This document shows, in pieces, positions 9,285 through 18,205 of a stretch of DNA of 23,526 nucleotides. Every line of letters begins with the position of its first letter. The stretch's first letter is position 1. The notes below the pieces were generated by a model, which had not been told where the DNA came from, made no database searches, and was given only the letters and a program-made list of their open reading frames with translations. This stretch comes from an uncultured Christensenella sp. (lineage in GTDB: Bacteria > Bacillota > Clostridia > Christensenellales > UBA1242), in contig CASFMG010000091.1 in NCBI GenBank assembly GCA_949295755.1, forward strand, positions 1-23,526. Direction: 5' to 3'. A program made the position numbers and the translations under genes.

Positions 9285-12200
9285 ATGCAACAAACACTAC
9301 CATCACTTAAAAAAATTAAATGTGGTAAAAATGAAAGGTACAGTTTTGCAAAACTTGAAGATATTGCAACACTTCCAAACCTTCTTGAAATTCAAAAAGA
9401 CGCATACAAAGAATTTTTGGAACACGGAATTTATGATATTTTACAAGAGTTGTCGCCAATAACTGATTACAGTGGAAAAGCAAAGTTATATTTTCTTGAT
9501 GTTGATATGACAGAGAAACCAAAGTATGACCTTAGAGAATGTAGAAGAAGGGGACTTTCTTATTCATTTCCACTAAAAGTAAAAACAAGACTTGTTATTG
9601 AAGACAGTGGAGAGGCAATAGACCAAGATGTTTATCTTGGAGATATTCCACTTATGACCGAACAAGGCTCTTTCTTGTTTAATGGTATTGAAAGGGTTGT
9701 TGTAAGTCAGGTTACTCGTTCTCCTAGTGTGTATTTCACAAGAGATAAAGATGATAATTCAACATTAAAGGGTCAAATCTATCCAAATCACGGTATGTGG
9801 CTTGAAATAGAACAAGGTGCAAATGAAGTTTTAAAAATGGTTTTAGACCGTTCACACAAAATTACACTTGGACTATTTTTAAAGTGTTTTGGTTATACAA
9901 ATGATGAAATTTTACAAATGTATGGAAATCATCGACTAATTAAGCAAATAATTGAAAAAGAACCACAAACAACACAAGAAGAAGCACTTATAGAATTTGC
10001 AAGAAAAACAAGACCTGCCGATGTTCCTTCTGCTGAAAGCACAAGAAACTACATCAATTTGTTGTTCTTCTCTGACGCATATTATAATGTAAACAGAGTT
10101 GGAAGATACAAAATAAACAAAAAACTTTCACTTGCAACAAGAATAACAGGGTTAGTAAGTGCTCAAAACATTGTTATTGATGACGAAGTTGTTGTAAAAG
10201 CAGGCGAAAAAATAAATGGCGAAGTTGCAAGACAAATTCAGGATAGTGGAATAAATGAAGTTTATGTTGAATTAAATGGTAGACATCATTTAATAAGAGG
10301 AAATAATCGTGTTAAATTAAGCAAAATTTTCCCTTGTGACGAAAAAGCACTTGGCATACTTGAAGATGTTTACTATCCAAAACTAATGCAAATTTTAAAA
10401 GAAAACAAAACAAAAGAAAAACGAATTGAAGCCATTAAGCAAAACGCCAAAGAACTTATGATTACAACTCTTACAATGGACGATATACTCGCAACAATAA
10501 GTTATTATCTTGATTTAATCGAAGGTGTTGGCGAAGTTGATAACATTGACCATCTTTCAAATAAAAGAGTTGCATCAGTTGGCGAACTTATTGGAAACGC
10601 ATTTAGAGCAGGTGTTAAAAAACTTGGTGCAAATATAAAAGAAACACTTCAAGGAAAAGAACTTAGTGAAGTTACACCAACTCAAATCGTAAACCCAAGA
10701 CCAGTGAATAAAGCACTAAAAGACTTTATTGCTCAATCACAACTTTCACAACTTATGGACCAAATCAACTCACTGAGTGGACTAACACAAAAGAGAAAAT
10801 TTTCAGCAGTTGGACCTGGTGGTGTTAAAAAAGAGAGAGCATCAGCCGAAGTTCGTGATATTCACTACACACATTACGGAAGAATATGTGCTATTGAAAC
10901 ACCAGAAGGACAAAGCATTGGTCTAATAAACACACTTGCATCATATGCAAAAATAAATGAATACGGATTTATGGAAACACCATATAGAAAAGTTGATAAA
11001 ACAACAGGTGTTGTTTCTAAGTCTTATGAATATTATATGGCAGATGTTGAAGACACTTCATATATTGCACAAGCCGTTGAACCACTTGACGAAAACGGAA
11101 CATTTATAAATACTCGTGTACTTTGCAGACACAAAAATTCAATAATGGAAGTTCCAAAAGAAAGAGTTGACTATATGGACGTATCTCCAAGACAATTCAT
11201 TTCTGCTGCAACGGCACTTATTCCACTCCTTGAAAACGATGACTCTGCTCGTGCACTTATGGGTTCAAATATGCAACGTCAAGCAGTTCCAATTTTAAGA
11301 CCAGAAGCACCTATTGTTGGAACAGGTATGGAAAGACCTGTAGCACAAGATTGTGGTGATATGATAATAGCAAAAAGAGACGGAACGGTTTCATATGTTA
11401 GCGCTGACCATATTATTGTTACAGCAGATAATGGCGAAGAAGATGTATATAAACTAATTAAATTCCAAAAAACAAACGCTGATACTTGTAATAACCAAAA
11501 ACCAAACTGCACAAAAGGTCAAAAAGTTAAAAAGGGAGACCTTCTTGCTGATGGTTATGCAACTCAAAACGGTGAACTTGCTCTTGGTAAAAATGTTTTA
11601 GTTGGTTATATGAACTGGGAAGGATACAACTACGAAGATGCTATTTTAATCAGTGAAAGAATTGTAAAAGAAGATGTCTACACATCAATCACATTAAAAG
11701 TTGAAGAAATGCCTTGTAGAGCAACAAAACTTGGTGATGAAGAAATAACAAGAGATATTCCAAACCTTGGCGAAGATGCACTTAAAAATCTTGATGAAAA
11801 TGGTATAGTAAGAGTTGGTGCCGAAGTTAAACCGGGCGATATTTTGGTTGGAAAGGTTACTCCAAAAGGAGAAACAGAACTTACACCAGAAGAAAGATTG
11901 CTGCGAGCAATATTTGGCGACAAGGCAAGAGAAGTAAGAGATACATCACTTAGAGTAAAACACGGCGCAGGTGGTGTAGTTACTCACGTTGAAGTATTTT
12001 CAAGAAAAAATAAAGACGAACTTGAACCTGGTGTAAATATGCTTGTTAAAGTTTATGTTGCACAAAGAAGAAAACTTTCTGTCGGCGACAAAATGTCTGG
12101 TCGTCACGGAAACAAAGGTGTTGTTTCAAGAGTACTTCCAGAAGCAGATATGCCATTTATGGCAAATGGTCAACCACTTGATATTGTTTTGAATCCGCTT

Positions 12201-12968
12201 GGTATTCCATCTCGTATGAATGTTGGTCAGGTGCTTGAAGTTCATCTTGGACTTGTTGCGGGAACACTTGGTTGGAAAGTTGCAACTCCTGTATTTGATG
12301 GTGCAGATGCTGACCAAATTAAACAACTTTTAAAAGCAAACAATTTCCCAGAAGACGGAAAAATTCAGTTGTATGATGGCAGAACAGGGGAACCTTTTGA
12401 CCACCCAGCAACTGTTGGTTATAAATATATGTTAAAACTTGACCATATGGTTGATAGTAAAATGCACGCCCGTGCAACAGGACCATACTCTCTTGTAACA
12501 CAACAACCTCTTGGTGGTAAAGCAATGTTTGGTGGACAAAGATTTGGTGAAATGGAAGTTTGGGCTCTCGAAGCATATGGAGCATCAAGCGTATTACAAG
12601 AAATTCTTACAGTTAAGTCAGATGATGTTGTTGGAAGAACAAAAACATATGAAGCAATTGTAAAAGGTCAACCAATAGCAGAACCTGGAATACCAGAGAG
12701 TTTTAAAGTTTTAATTAAAGAATTACAATCACTTGGTCTTGATGTTAAAATTTTAACAGAAGACAATAAAGAAGTTTCAATTCAAGAACTTTCAAACGAT
12801 GAATTGGATACTCCATCGCTTGGACACGAAGTTGAAGAAGAACTAAAAGATATAAGTCTTGATTTTGATAATGAAGAAAAACACGGCGATATTGTATCGC
12901 AAGAAGAAGTTAAACAAGAACTTGATGTAGACAACTTGTTCGATGAGTTTGATGACTTTGATGAATAG
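9285..12968 (+). CDS. rpoB: DNA-directed RNA polymerase subunit beta
   Basis: Catalytic beta subunit of the core RNA polymerase, 1,227 aa, a normal size for Bacillota. The ATG at 9285 follows AAGGAG with 9 nt spacing. Visible family blocks are the rifampicin-region cluster (residues about 486-512), YTHYGRICAIETPEG just after it, KMSGRHGNKG at 936-945 near the active site, and the C-terminal block FGGQRFGEMEVWALEAYG that anchors beta-prime. An acidic tail of about 45 residues ends the protein. The rifamycin-pocket region is unusual: the residue equivalent to E. coli His526 is Gln (residue 502, codon 10788-10790), Arg529 is Lys, Phe514 is Leu, Leu533 is Val, Arg540 is Lys and Asn568 is Ser. The frame is intact and the catalytic blocks are conserved, so the subunit should be functional. 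It is cotranscribed with rpoC 53 bases downstream. Confidence 0.98.
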   Translation: MQQTLPSLKKIKCGKNERYSFAKLEDIATLPNLLEIQKDAYKEFLEHGIYDILQELSPITDYSGKAKLYFLDVDMTEKPKYDLRECRRRGLSYSFPLKVKTRLVIEDSGEAIDQDVYLGDIPLMTEQGSFLFNGIERVVVSQVTRSPSVYFTRDKDDNSTLKGQIYPNHGMWLEIEQGANEVLKMVLDRSHKITLGLFLKCFGYTNDEILQMYGNHRLIKQIIEKEPQTTQEEALIEFARKTRPADVPSAESTRNYINLLFFSDAYYNVNRVGRYKINKKLSLATRITGLVSAQNIVIDDEVVVKAGEKINGEVARQIQDSGINEVYVELNGRHHLIRGNNRVKLSKIFPCDEKALGILEDVYYPKLMQILKENKTKEKRIEAIKQNAKELMITTLTMDDILATISYYLDLIEGVGEVDNIDHLSNKRVASVGELIGNAFRAGVKKLGANIKETLQGKELSEVTPTQIVNPRPVNKALKDFIAQSQLSQLMDQINSLSGLTQKRKFSAVGPGGVKKERASAEVRDIHYTHYGRICAIETPEGQSIGLINTLASYAKINEYGFMETPYRKVDKTTGVVSKSYEYYMADVEDTSYIAQAVEPLDENGTFINTRVLCRHKNSIMEVPKERVDYMDVSPRQFISAATALIPLLENDDSARALMGSNMQRQAVPILRPEAPIVGTGMERPVAQDCGDMIIAKRDGTVSYVSADHIIVTADNGEEDVYKLIKFQKTNADTCNNQKPNCTKGQKVKKGDLLADGYATQNGELALGKNVLVGYMNWEGYNYEDAILISERIVKEDVYTSITLKVEEMPCRATKLGDEEITRDIPNLGEDALKNLDENGIVRVGAEVKPGDILVGKVTPKGETELTPEERLLRAIFGDKAREVRDTSLRVKHGAGGVVTHVEVFSRKNKDELEPGVNMLVKVYVAQRRKLSVGDKMSGRHGNKGVVSRVLPEADMPFMANGQPLDIVLNPLGIPSRMNVGQVLEVHLGLVAGTLGWKVATPVFDGADADQIKQLLKANNFPEDGKIQLYDGRTGEPFDHPATVGYKYMLKLDHMVDSKMHARATGPYSLVTQQPLGGKAMFGGQRFGEMEVWALEAYGASSVLQEILTVKSDDVVGRTKTYEAIVKGQPIAEPGIPESFKVLIKELQSLGLDVKILTEDNKEVSIQELSNDELDTPSLGHEVEEELKDISLDFDNEEKHGDIVSQEEVKQELDVDNLFDEFDDFDE

Positions 12969-12975
12969 TTATTAT

Positions 12976-12989
12976 TTGACAATAGTCAA
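12976..12989 (+). promoter_or_regulatory. Short hairpin in the rpoB-rpoC spacer
   Basis: TTGAC (12976-12980) and GTCAA (12985-12989) form a 5-bp inverted repeat with a 4-base loop in the 53-bp spacer. A TGATATAAA extended -10-like match lies just downstream (12990-12998), without a properly spaced -35. It may be a weak internal promoter, an mRNA-processing site, or chance in AT-rich DNA. Confidence 0.25.
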
Positions 12990-13021
12990 TGATATAAACA
13001 TTTAATATTAGGAGAAAAATA

Positions 13022-16000
13022 ATGTTTGAACTTAATAACTTTGATTCCATAAGAATTGGTATTGCTTCACCAGAAAAGATTAGAGAATGGTCTTATGGTG
13101 AAGTAACAAAACCAGAAACAATAAATTACAGAACACAAAAACCAGAAAAAGACGGTTTATTTTGTGAAAAGATTTTTGGACCAAGAAAAGACTGGGAATG
13201 TCATTGTGGAAAATATAAAAGAATTAGATATAAAGGTGTAGTGTGCGACAAATGTGGTGTTGAAGTTACTCGTGCAAAAGTTCGTCGTGAAAGAATGGGA
13301 CATATTGAACTTGCTGCTCCTGTTACTCACATTTGGTTTTTTAGAAGTGTTCCATCAAGGATAGGAACAATTTTAGACATTTCACCAAAAGCCTTAGAGC
13401 AAGTTGTATATTATGTAAATTGGATTGTTTTGGATCCTAAAAATACAAATTTTATATATAAACAAATCATAAGCGATAAAGAGTATCGTGAAGCACAAGA
13501 AACATATGGTCCAAATAGTTTTGTTGCAGGTATGGGTGCAGAAGCAATAAAAACTCTTTTAAGCGAACTTGACCTTGAAAAAGAAAGCAAAGAACTTAAA
13601 GAAATTCTAGAGACTGCAAAAGGTCAAAAAAGATTAAAGGCTATTAAAAAACTTGATGTTGTTGAAGCATTTTTAACAAGTGGGAACAAACCACAATGGA
13701 TGGTTATGGATGTGTTGCCTGTGCTTCCACCAGAACTTAGACCAATGGTTCAACTTGATGGTGGTAGATTTGCAACAAGCTACCTTAACGATTTGTATAG
13801 AAGAGTAATCAATAGAAATAATAGACTTAAAAAACTGATGGAACTCGGTGCTCCTGATGTTATTATTAGAAACGAAAAAAGAATGTTGCAAGAAGCCGTT
13901 GACTCTTTGATTGATAACGGTAAGAGAGGAAAAGCAGTTCAAGGTGCAAAACAAAAAGATTTAAAATCTTTAACAGCGATTCTTACAGGTAAACAAGGAA
14001 GATTTAGACAAAACCTTCTTGGAAAAAGAGTTGACTATTCGGGTCGTTCGGTTATTACCGTTGGTCCAGACCTTAAAATGTACCAATGTGGACTTCCAAA
14101 AGAAATGGCTCTTGAATTATTTAAACCATTTATTATTAAAAGATTAGTTGAATTAAATCAATCAAGCAACATAAAAAGTGCTAAAAAACTTATTGAAAAA
14201 GAAAAACCTGTTGTTTGGGATGTTTTGAGTGAAGTCATCAAAGACCACCCAGTACTTTTAAACCGTGCTCCAACACTTCATAGACTCAGTATTCAAGCAT
14301 TTGAGCCGGTACTTGTTGAAGGTAGAGCAATTAGACTTCACCCATCAGTATGTACAGGATTTAATGCTGACTTTGACGGTGACCAAATGCCTGTCCACGT
14401 TCCATTAAGCATTGATGCAAGAACAGAAGCAAGAACACTTATGCTTGCATCAAATAATATATTAAAACTAAGCGATGGTGCTCCAATTATCACACCAGGA
14501 CTTGATATGGTTATTGGTTGTTACTATTTAACACAAGATAAAAAAGGCGTAAAGGGCGAAGGCAGTATATTTGCAAGCGAAGATGAAGCAATAATTGCAT
14601 ATCAAACAAAAGCAATAGATGTTCAAGCCGAAATTCTTGTTAGAAGAACAGCGTGCGTTAATGGTGTAAACTATTCAAAAAGAATAAAAACAACTGTTGG
14701 TAGAATTATATTCAATAGAGCCGTACCACAAAATTTAGGCTTTACAAAAAGAGTAAAACCAGAAGATTTCTGTGAGTTGGAAATAAATTATCCTGTTATG
14801 AAAGGCGATTTAAAGAAAATCACAGTTGCTTGTTTTGAACAACTCGGAACAACAGAATGTTCAAAAATGGTTGATAGATTTAAGGAACTTGGATATAAAT
14901 ATTCAACACTTGCATCACTTACCATAAATGTTTATGATATGGAAGAACCACCAAAGAAAAAAGAAATAATTGAAGAAGCGCAAAAGAAAGTGCTTGAAAA
15001 TGAAAAACTTTTGGCAAGGGGACTTGTTACACTTGATGAAAAACTTACTGCAAATATGAATGTTTGGTTTGAAACAACAAACAAAGTTCAAGATGCAGTT
15101 ATAGAACATTTGGACGATTATAACCCACTTAAAATGATGGTTATATCTGGTGCCCGTGGTAACAACGTTCAGTTAAATGGTATTTGTGGAATGAGAGGAA
15201 TTATGGCAAACGCATCAGGTCAAAAAGTTGATATTCCTGTTAAATCATCATTCCGTGGTGGACTCACTCCACTTGAATACTTCTTGTCATCTCGTGGTGG
15301 TAGAAAAGGTCTTGCTGATACAGCACTTAAAACAGCAGACTCCGGATATTTAACAAGAAGACTAGTTGATATAAGTCAAGATGTTGTTGTAACAGAAGAA
15401 GATTGTTTTGAAACGCTTGGCAAAAATGTTAAAGGTGTAAAAGTATCTGCTCTCGTGCAAGACAAAACAGTGCTTGAATCACTTGCTGATAGAATTTCAG
15501 GAAGATTTGCGGTAAATGATGTTGTAAATCCAAAAACAAACGAAGTTATTGTAAAAGCAAACACAATGATTTCAAAAGAACAAGCAAAACAAATTGAAAA
15601 TGCAGGTATTGAATCTGTTGAAATAAGGACACTTCTAACTTGTTGCTCTCGCCACGGCGTTTGTGCAAAATGCTATGGTAGAAATATGGCAAACTTAAAC
15701 GAAGTTTCAGTTGGTGAAGCAGTTGGTGTAATTGCAGCACAAAGTATTGGTGAACCGGGAACACAACTTACAATGAGAACTTTCCACACCGGTGGTGCTG
15801 CCGTTGCTGCCGATATAACAAAAGGTCTTCCTCGTGTTGAAGAAATATTCGAAGCAAGACGACCAAAGGGCGAAAGCCGATTAAGCGAAATCGCTGGAAC
15901 AGTTACAGTAAAAGAAGAACCAAAATTCTATATATTAACAGTTAAAAATAGCGAAGAAGAAGCAGTTTACGAAATTAAAAAACCTGTATATCTAAAAGTT

Positions 16001-16537
16001 AAAACGGGCGACAAAGTTGAAGCAGGTGCACAACTTAACGAAGGTTCAATAAATCCAACCGACCTTCTTAGAATAAAAGGTCTAAAAGGACTTCAAGATT
16101 ATCTACTTAGCGAAGTTATATCTGTTTATAGAGCGCAAGATGTTTCAATAAACGATAAACATATTGAAGTTATAATAAGACAAATGCTTAAAAAGGTAAA
16201 AATAGAAAACGCAGGAGATACAACACTTCTTCCTGGCGAAATTGTTGATGTTTTTGTATACGAAGATGAAAACGAAAGAGTACTTGCCGAAGGTGGAGTT
16301 CCTGCCACAGCCAAAAGAGTACTTCTTGGATTAACAAAAGCAGCACTTGCAACCGAAAGTTTCTTGTCTGCTGCATCATTTGAACAAACATCAAGAGTTT
16401 TAACAGATGCTGCCATAAAAGGCAAAATTGACCACTTGCGTGGACTTAAAGAAAATGTAATCATTGGAAAACTTATTCCAGCAGGAACAGGACTTAAACA
16501 ATATAGAGAACTTTTACCTGTTGAAGTTGAAAACTAA
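13022..16537 (+). CDS. rpoC: DNA-directed RNA polymerase subunit beta-prime
   Basis: Catalytic beta-prime subunit, 1,171 aa. The start is ATG 13022 with AGGAG at 13010-13014. The N-terminal zinc site has Cys60, Cys62, Cys75 and Cys78 (CHCG ... CDKC). The metal-binding active-site loop NADFDGDQ is at 448-455, with Asp450, Asp452 and Asp454 holding the catalytic magnesium. The second zinc site uses Cys795 and the cluster Cys874, Cys881 and Cys884. The trigger-loop region around GEPGTQLTMRTFHTGG is intact. Residue 84, next to the first zinc site, is Arg. The N-terminus (MFELNNFDSIRIG) is of clostridial type. rpoC ends the operon at a terminator and meets a convergent gene instead of the L7Ae/rpsL/rpsG/fusA genes usual in this phylum. 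Confidence 0.98.
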   Translation: MFELNNFDSIRIGIASPEKIREWSYGEVTKPETINYRTQKPEKDGLFCEKIFGPRKDWECHCGKYKRIRYKGVVCDKCGVEVTRAKVRRERMGHIELAAPVTHIWFFRSVPSRIGTILDISPKALEQVVYYVNWIVLDPKNTNFIYKQIISDKEYREAQETYGPNSFVAGMGAEAIKTLLSELDLEKESKELKEILETAKGQKRLKAIKKLDVVEAFLTSGNKPQWMVMDVLPVLPPELRPMVQLDGGRFATSYLNDLYRRVINRNNRLKKLMELGAPDVIIRNEKRMLQEAVDSLIDNGKRGKAVQGAKQKDLKSLTAILTGKQGRFRQNLLGKRVDYSGRSVITVGPDLKMYQCGLPKEMALELFKPFIIKRLVELNQSSNIKSAKKLIEKEKPVVWDVLSEVIKDHPVLLNRAPTLHRLSIQAFEPVLVEGRAIRLHPSVCTGFNADFDGDQMPVHVPLSIDARTEARTLMLASNNILKLSDGAPIITPGLDMVIGCYYLTQDKKGVKGEGSIFASEDEAIIAYQTKAIDVQAEILVRRTACVNGVNYSKRIKTTVGRIIFNRAVPQNLGFTKRVKPEDFCELEINYPVMKGDLKKITVACFEQLGTTECSKMVDRFKELGYKYSTLASLTINVYDMEEPPKKKEIIEEAQKKVLENEKLLARGLVTLDEKLTANMNVWFETTNKVQDAVIEHLDDYNPLKMMVISGARGNNVQLNGICGMRGIMANASGQKVDIPVKSSFRGGLTPLEYFLSSRGGRKGLADTALKTADSGYLTRRLVDISQDVVVTEEDCFETLGKNVKGVKVSALVQDKTVLESLADRISGRFAVNDVVNPKTNEVIVKANTMISKEQAKQIENAGIESVEIRTLLTCCSRHGVCAKCYGRNMANLNEVSVGEAVGVIAAQSIGEPGTQLTMRTFHTGGAAVAADITKGLPRVEEIFEARRPKGESRLSEIAGTVTVKEEPKFYILTVKNSEEEAVYEIKKPVYLKVKTGDKVEAGAQLNEGSINPTDLLRIKGLKGLQDYLLSEVISVYRAQDVSINDKHIEVIIRQMLKKVKIENAGDTTLLPGEIVDVFVYEDENERVLAEGGVPATAKRVLLGLTKAALATESFLSAASFEQTSRVLTDAAIKGKIDHLRGLKENVIIGKLIPAGTGLKQYRELLPVEVEN

Positions 16538-16538
16538 T

Positions 16539-16567
16539 AAAAAATAACGGATTATCCGTTATTTTTT
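16539..16567. terminator. Bidirectional Rho-independent terminator between rpoC and the convergent gene
   Basis: A 13-bp perfect stem, AAAAAATAACGGA (16539-16551) with TCCGTTATTTTTT (16555-16567), encloses a TTA loop. The T-run serves rpoC on the plus strand; the A-run becomes a U-tract for the minus-strand gene that ends at 16574. It starts one base after the rpoC stop. Confidence 0.9.
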
Positions 16568-16573
16568 ATATTT

Positions 16574-17521
16574 TTAAATAAACTCAAATTTAATAAGTTT
16601 TATTTTGTCTACTATTTTTGATTTTTTGTTATTTTTATTCAATAATGTTAAATATTTTTTGTTATCATCGGCAAAAACTGTTGTGGCATTATTTATATTA
16701 CTTAGCACACAACCTAAAAAGTTTGCTCCACTTGAAATTCCAACTCCAAGTCCTAAATCGCTTGAAAGTTTTTTTGACATTGCTATTGCATCGGTTGAAG
16801 ATATTTGTATAATTTGGTCAACTATATCTTTTTTATATATTTTTGGTATAATTTCATCACTTATTCCTTGAATTTGATGTTTGCCCATACTTTTACCTTG
16901 TGTTAGAAGTTGACTTTCTTTTGGGTCAATTGCAACAACTTTTGTGTTGCATTTTTCTTTTAGGTGTGTTCCAATTCCAATTAGTGTTCCACCTGTTCCA
17001 ACACCACTAACAAAACAAGGAACTTTATCAAGTTTTTTTAGTATCTCGGTTGCAGTTGTTTTGTAATGCGAAAGGGTGTTGTTTTTGTTTTCAAACTGAT
17101 ATGGTAAAAAAGCACCTTGTTTTTTGTATTCTTCGGCTTTTTTAAATGCTTGTTTAAAGTCTTCCACAAGTTCTAGTTTTGCACCATAAAGTTTTAACAG
17201 TTGTTTTCGCTCACTACTCATTGATTTTGGCATACATATAACAACAGGATTGTTTGTCAGTTTGCTTATTGCACAAATAGAAATACCCATATTTCCTGAT
17301 GTAACTTCGCATATTGTTTGATTTTCTTTTAATTTTTTTTGTTTGTATGCGTTTTTGATTATATAATATGCAGGTCTATCCTTTATACTTCCAGAAAGGT
17401 TATACCATTCTAGTTTTGCATGCATATCACGAATTTCATTATTGTATTTATATGTAATTTTAATTAGGGGAGTGTTTCCAATTAGTTTTTTAATACTTTT
17501 TAATTTTTGTAATGTTTTCAT
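16574..17521 (-). CDS. Cysteine synthase-family PLP-dependent enzyme (cysK-like)
   Basis: A 315-aa fold-type II PLP enzyme of the O-acetylserine sulfhydrylase / cystathionine beta-synthase family. The family replaces the leaving group of an activated serine with sulfide or another nucleophile. Visible elements are IGNTPLI at 14-20, the PLP lysine Lys47 in SGSIKDR, the substrate loop TSGNMG at 74-79, the HYKTT motif at 152-156, the phosphate loop GVGTGG at 173-178, and GISSGAN at 261-267 around the PLP nitrogen. The substrate loop has Met78 where classical CysK has Thr (TSGNTG), and the usual QGIGAGFIP segment reads QGISDEIIP. The substrate may therefore differ from that of housekeeping CysK, and I give no symbol. 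It lies 35 bases downstream of maf on the same strand and has no Shine-Dalgarno sequence; see the promoter at 17529-17556. Confidence 0.85.
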   Translation of the reverse strand: MKTLQKLKSIKKLIGNTPLIKITYKYNNEIRDMHAKLEWYNLSGSIKDRPAYYIIKNAYKQKKLKENQTICEVTSGNMGISICAISKLTNNPVVICMPKSMSSERKQLLKLYGAKLELVEDFKQAFKKAEEYKKQGAFLPYQFENKNNTLSHYKTTATEILKKLDKVPCFVSGVGTGGTLIGIGTHLKEKCNTKVVAIDPKESQLLTQGKSMGKHQIQGISDEIIPKIYKKDIVDQIIQISSTDAIAMSKKLSSDLGLGVGISSGANFLGCVLSNINNATTVFADDNKKYLTLLNKNNKKSKIVDKIKLIKFEFI

Positions 17522-17528
17522 ATATCAT

Positions 17529-17556
17529 TTTATATATTTATTATTTTAATTGTTAA
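17529..17556 (-). promoter_or_regulatory. Candidate promoter for a leaderless cysteine-synthase-like mRNA
   Basis: Read on the minus strand, TTAACA (17556-17551), a 16-bp spacer and TATAAA (17534-17529) fill the gap after the maf stop. The -10 ends 7 nt before the ATG at 17521, so transcription would begin at or next to the start codon. The gap has no GGAG-type site. AT-rich DNA makes chance matches likely. Confidence 0.4.
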
Positions 17557-18135
17557 TTATTTTAATACATTTTCTATTTTTAAAATATCATAAAGTTTAT
17601 GTGTTGGAAGTCCAATAACAGTTGAATAATTACCGTTTATTTTTTGTATATGCATTGTAAATTTGCCTTGAATTGCATAACTTCCCGCTTTGCCAATATA
17701 TTCATTTGTGTCTAGATATGCATTTATTGCACTTTTTGAAAGTATATTAAATTTAACTTTTGCAGAGTCGTGTGTTAAATACAATCTTGTTTTGTCTTTA
17801 TTTTGCACCATAACGCAAAGACCAGTTACAACTTTATGCCATTTGCCCGAAAGCATAGAAAGTGTTTTATATGCTTCTTCTCTGTTATGTGCTTTTCCAA
17901 TTTTTTTGTTTTTATAGTACACCATACAATCAGAGCCAATCACAATTCTATCGCCTTGGGTGTTATCAAAAACTTCTTGTGCTTTTTGAAGTGATAAACA
18001 CTCACTTAATTTTTCTATTGACATTTTTTGTGTCATATCTTCTTCTTTTGTTGGGATTATACATTCAAATTCAACTCCCATAGCGTTTAATAGTTCTCTT
18101 CTTCTTGGGGAAGATGATGCAAGTATAATTTTCAT
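17557..18135 (-). CDS. maf: Maf-family nucleotide pyrophosphatase
   Basis: A 192-aa Maf/YhdE-family protein. Members hydrolyse dTTP, UTP or modified nucleoside triphosphates to the monophosphate, as house-cleaning enzymes and in some species affecting septum formation. Motifs in order are LASSSPRRRELL at 5-16, the catalytic aspartate Asp69 in GSDCMV (usually GADTVV), LSGKWHKVVTG at 95-105, GKAGSYAIQG, and NGNYSTVIGLP near the C-terminus. These place it nearer the YhdE (dTTP/UTP) branch, but the changed GSDCMV motif makes substrate choice uncertain. The ATG at 18135 follows a good minus-strand AGGAGA (18146-18141). It is divergent from the ABC operon and heads the minus-strand pair with the cysteine-synthase-like gene. 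Confidence 0.93.
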   Translation of the reverse strand: MKIILASSSPRRRELLNAMGVEFECIIPTKEEDMTQKMSIEKLSECLSLQKAQEVFDNTQGDRIVIGSDCMVYYKNKKIGKAHNREEAYKTLSMLSGKWHKVVTGLCVMVQNKDKTRLYLTHDSAKVKFNILSKSAINAYLDTNEYIGKAGSYAIQGKFTMHIQKINGNYSTVIGLPTHKLYDILKIENVLK

Positions 18136-18152
18136 ATTTTTCTCCTAAATTT

Positions 18153-18181
18153 ATTTAAAAACAAATAAAAAATTTTGTCAA
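18153..18181 (-). promoter_or_regulatory. maf: Promoter of maf
   Basis: On the minus strand, a perfect TTGACA (18181-18176) is followed by a 17-bp spacer and TTAAAT (18158-18153), four of six bases of the -10 consensus. The predicted start near 18146 gives a leader of only about a dozen bases, with the Shine-Dalgarno sequence at its very 5' end. Confidence 0.5.
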
Positions 18182-18205
18182 GTTTTAAAATATATTCATA
18201 ATACT

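Noticed and set aside
12782..12982. Ser-rich minus-strand frame at the 3' end of rpoB
   Set aside because: It is the antisense of the acidic Glu/Asp-rich RpoB tail, which automatically gives Ser-rich translation.
16126..16464. 112-aa minus-strand frame inside rpoC
   Set aside because: It lies wholly within conserved rpoC sequence with no start signal or recognisable motif.
17522..17556. S-box or T-box leader for the cysteine-synthase-like gene
   Set aside because: The gap from maf is only 35 bases of AT-rich sequence, far too short for either riboregulator.
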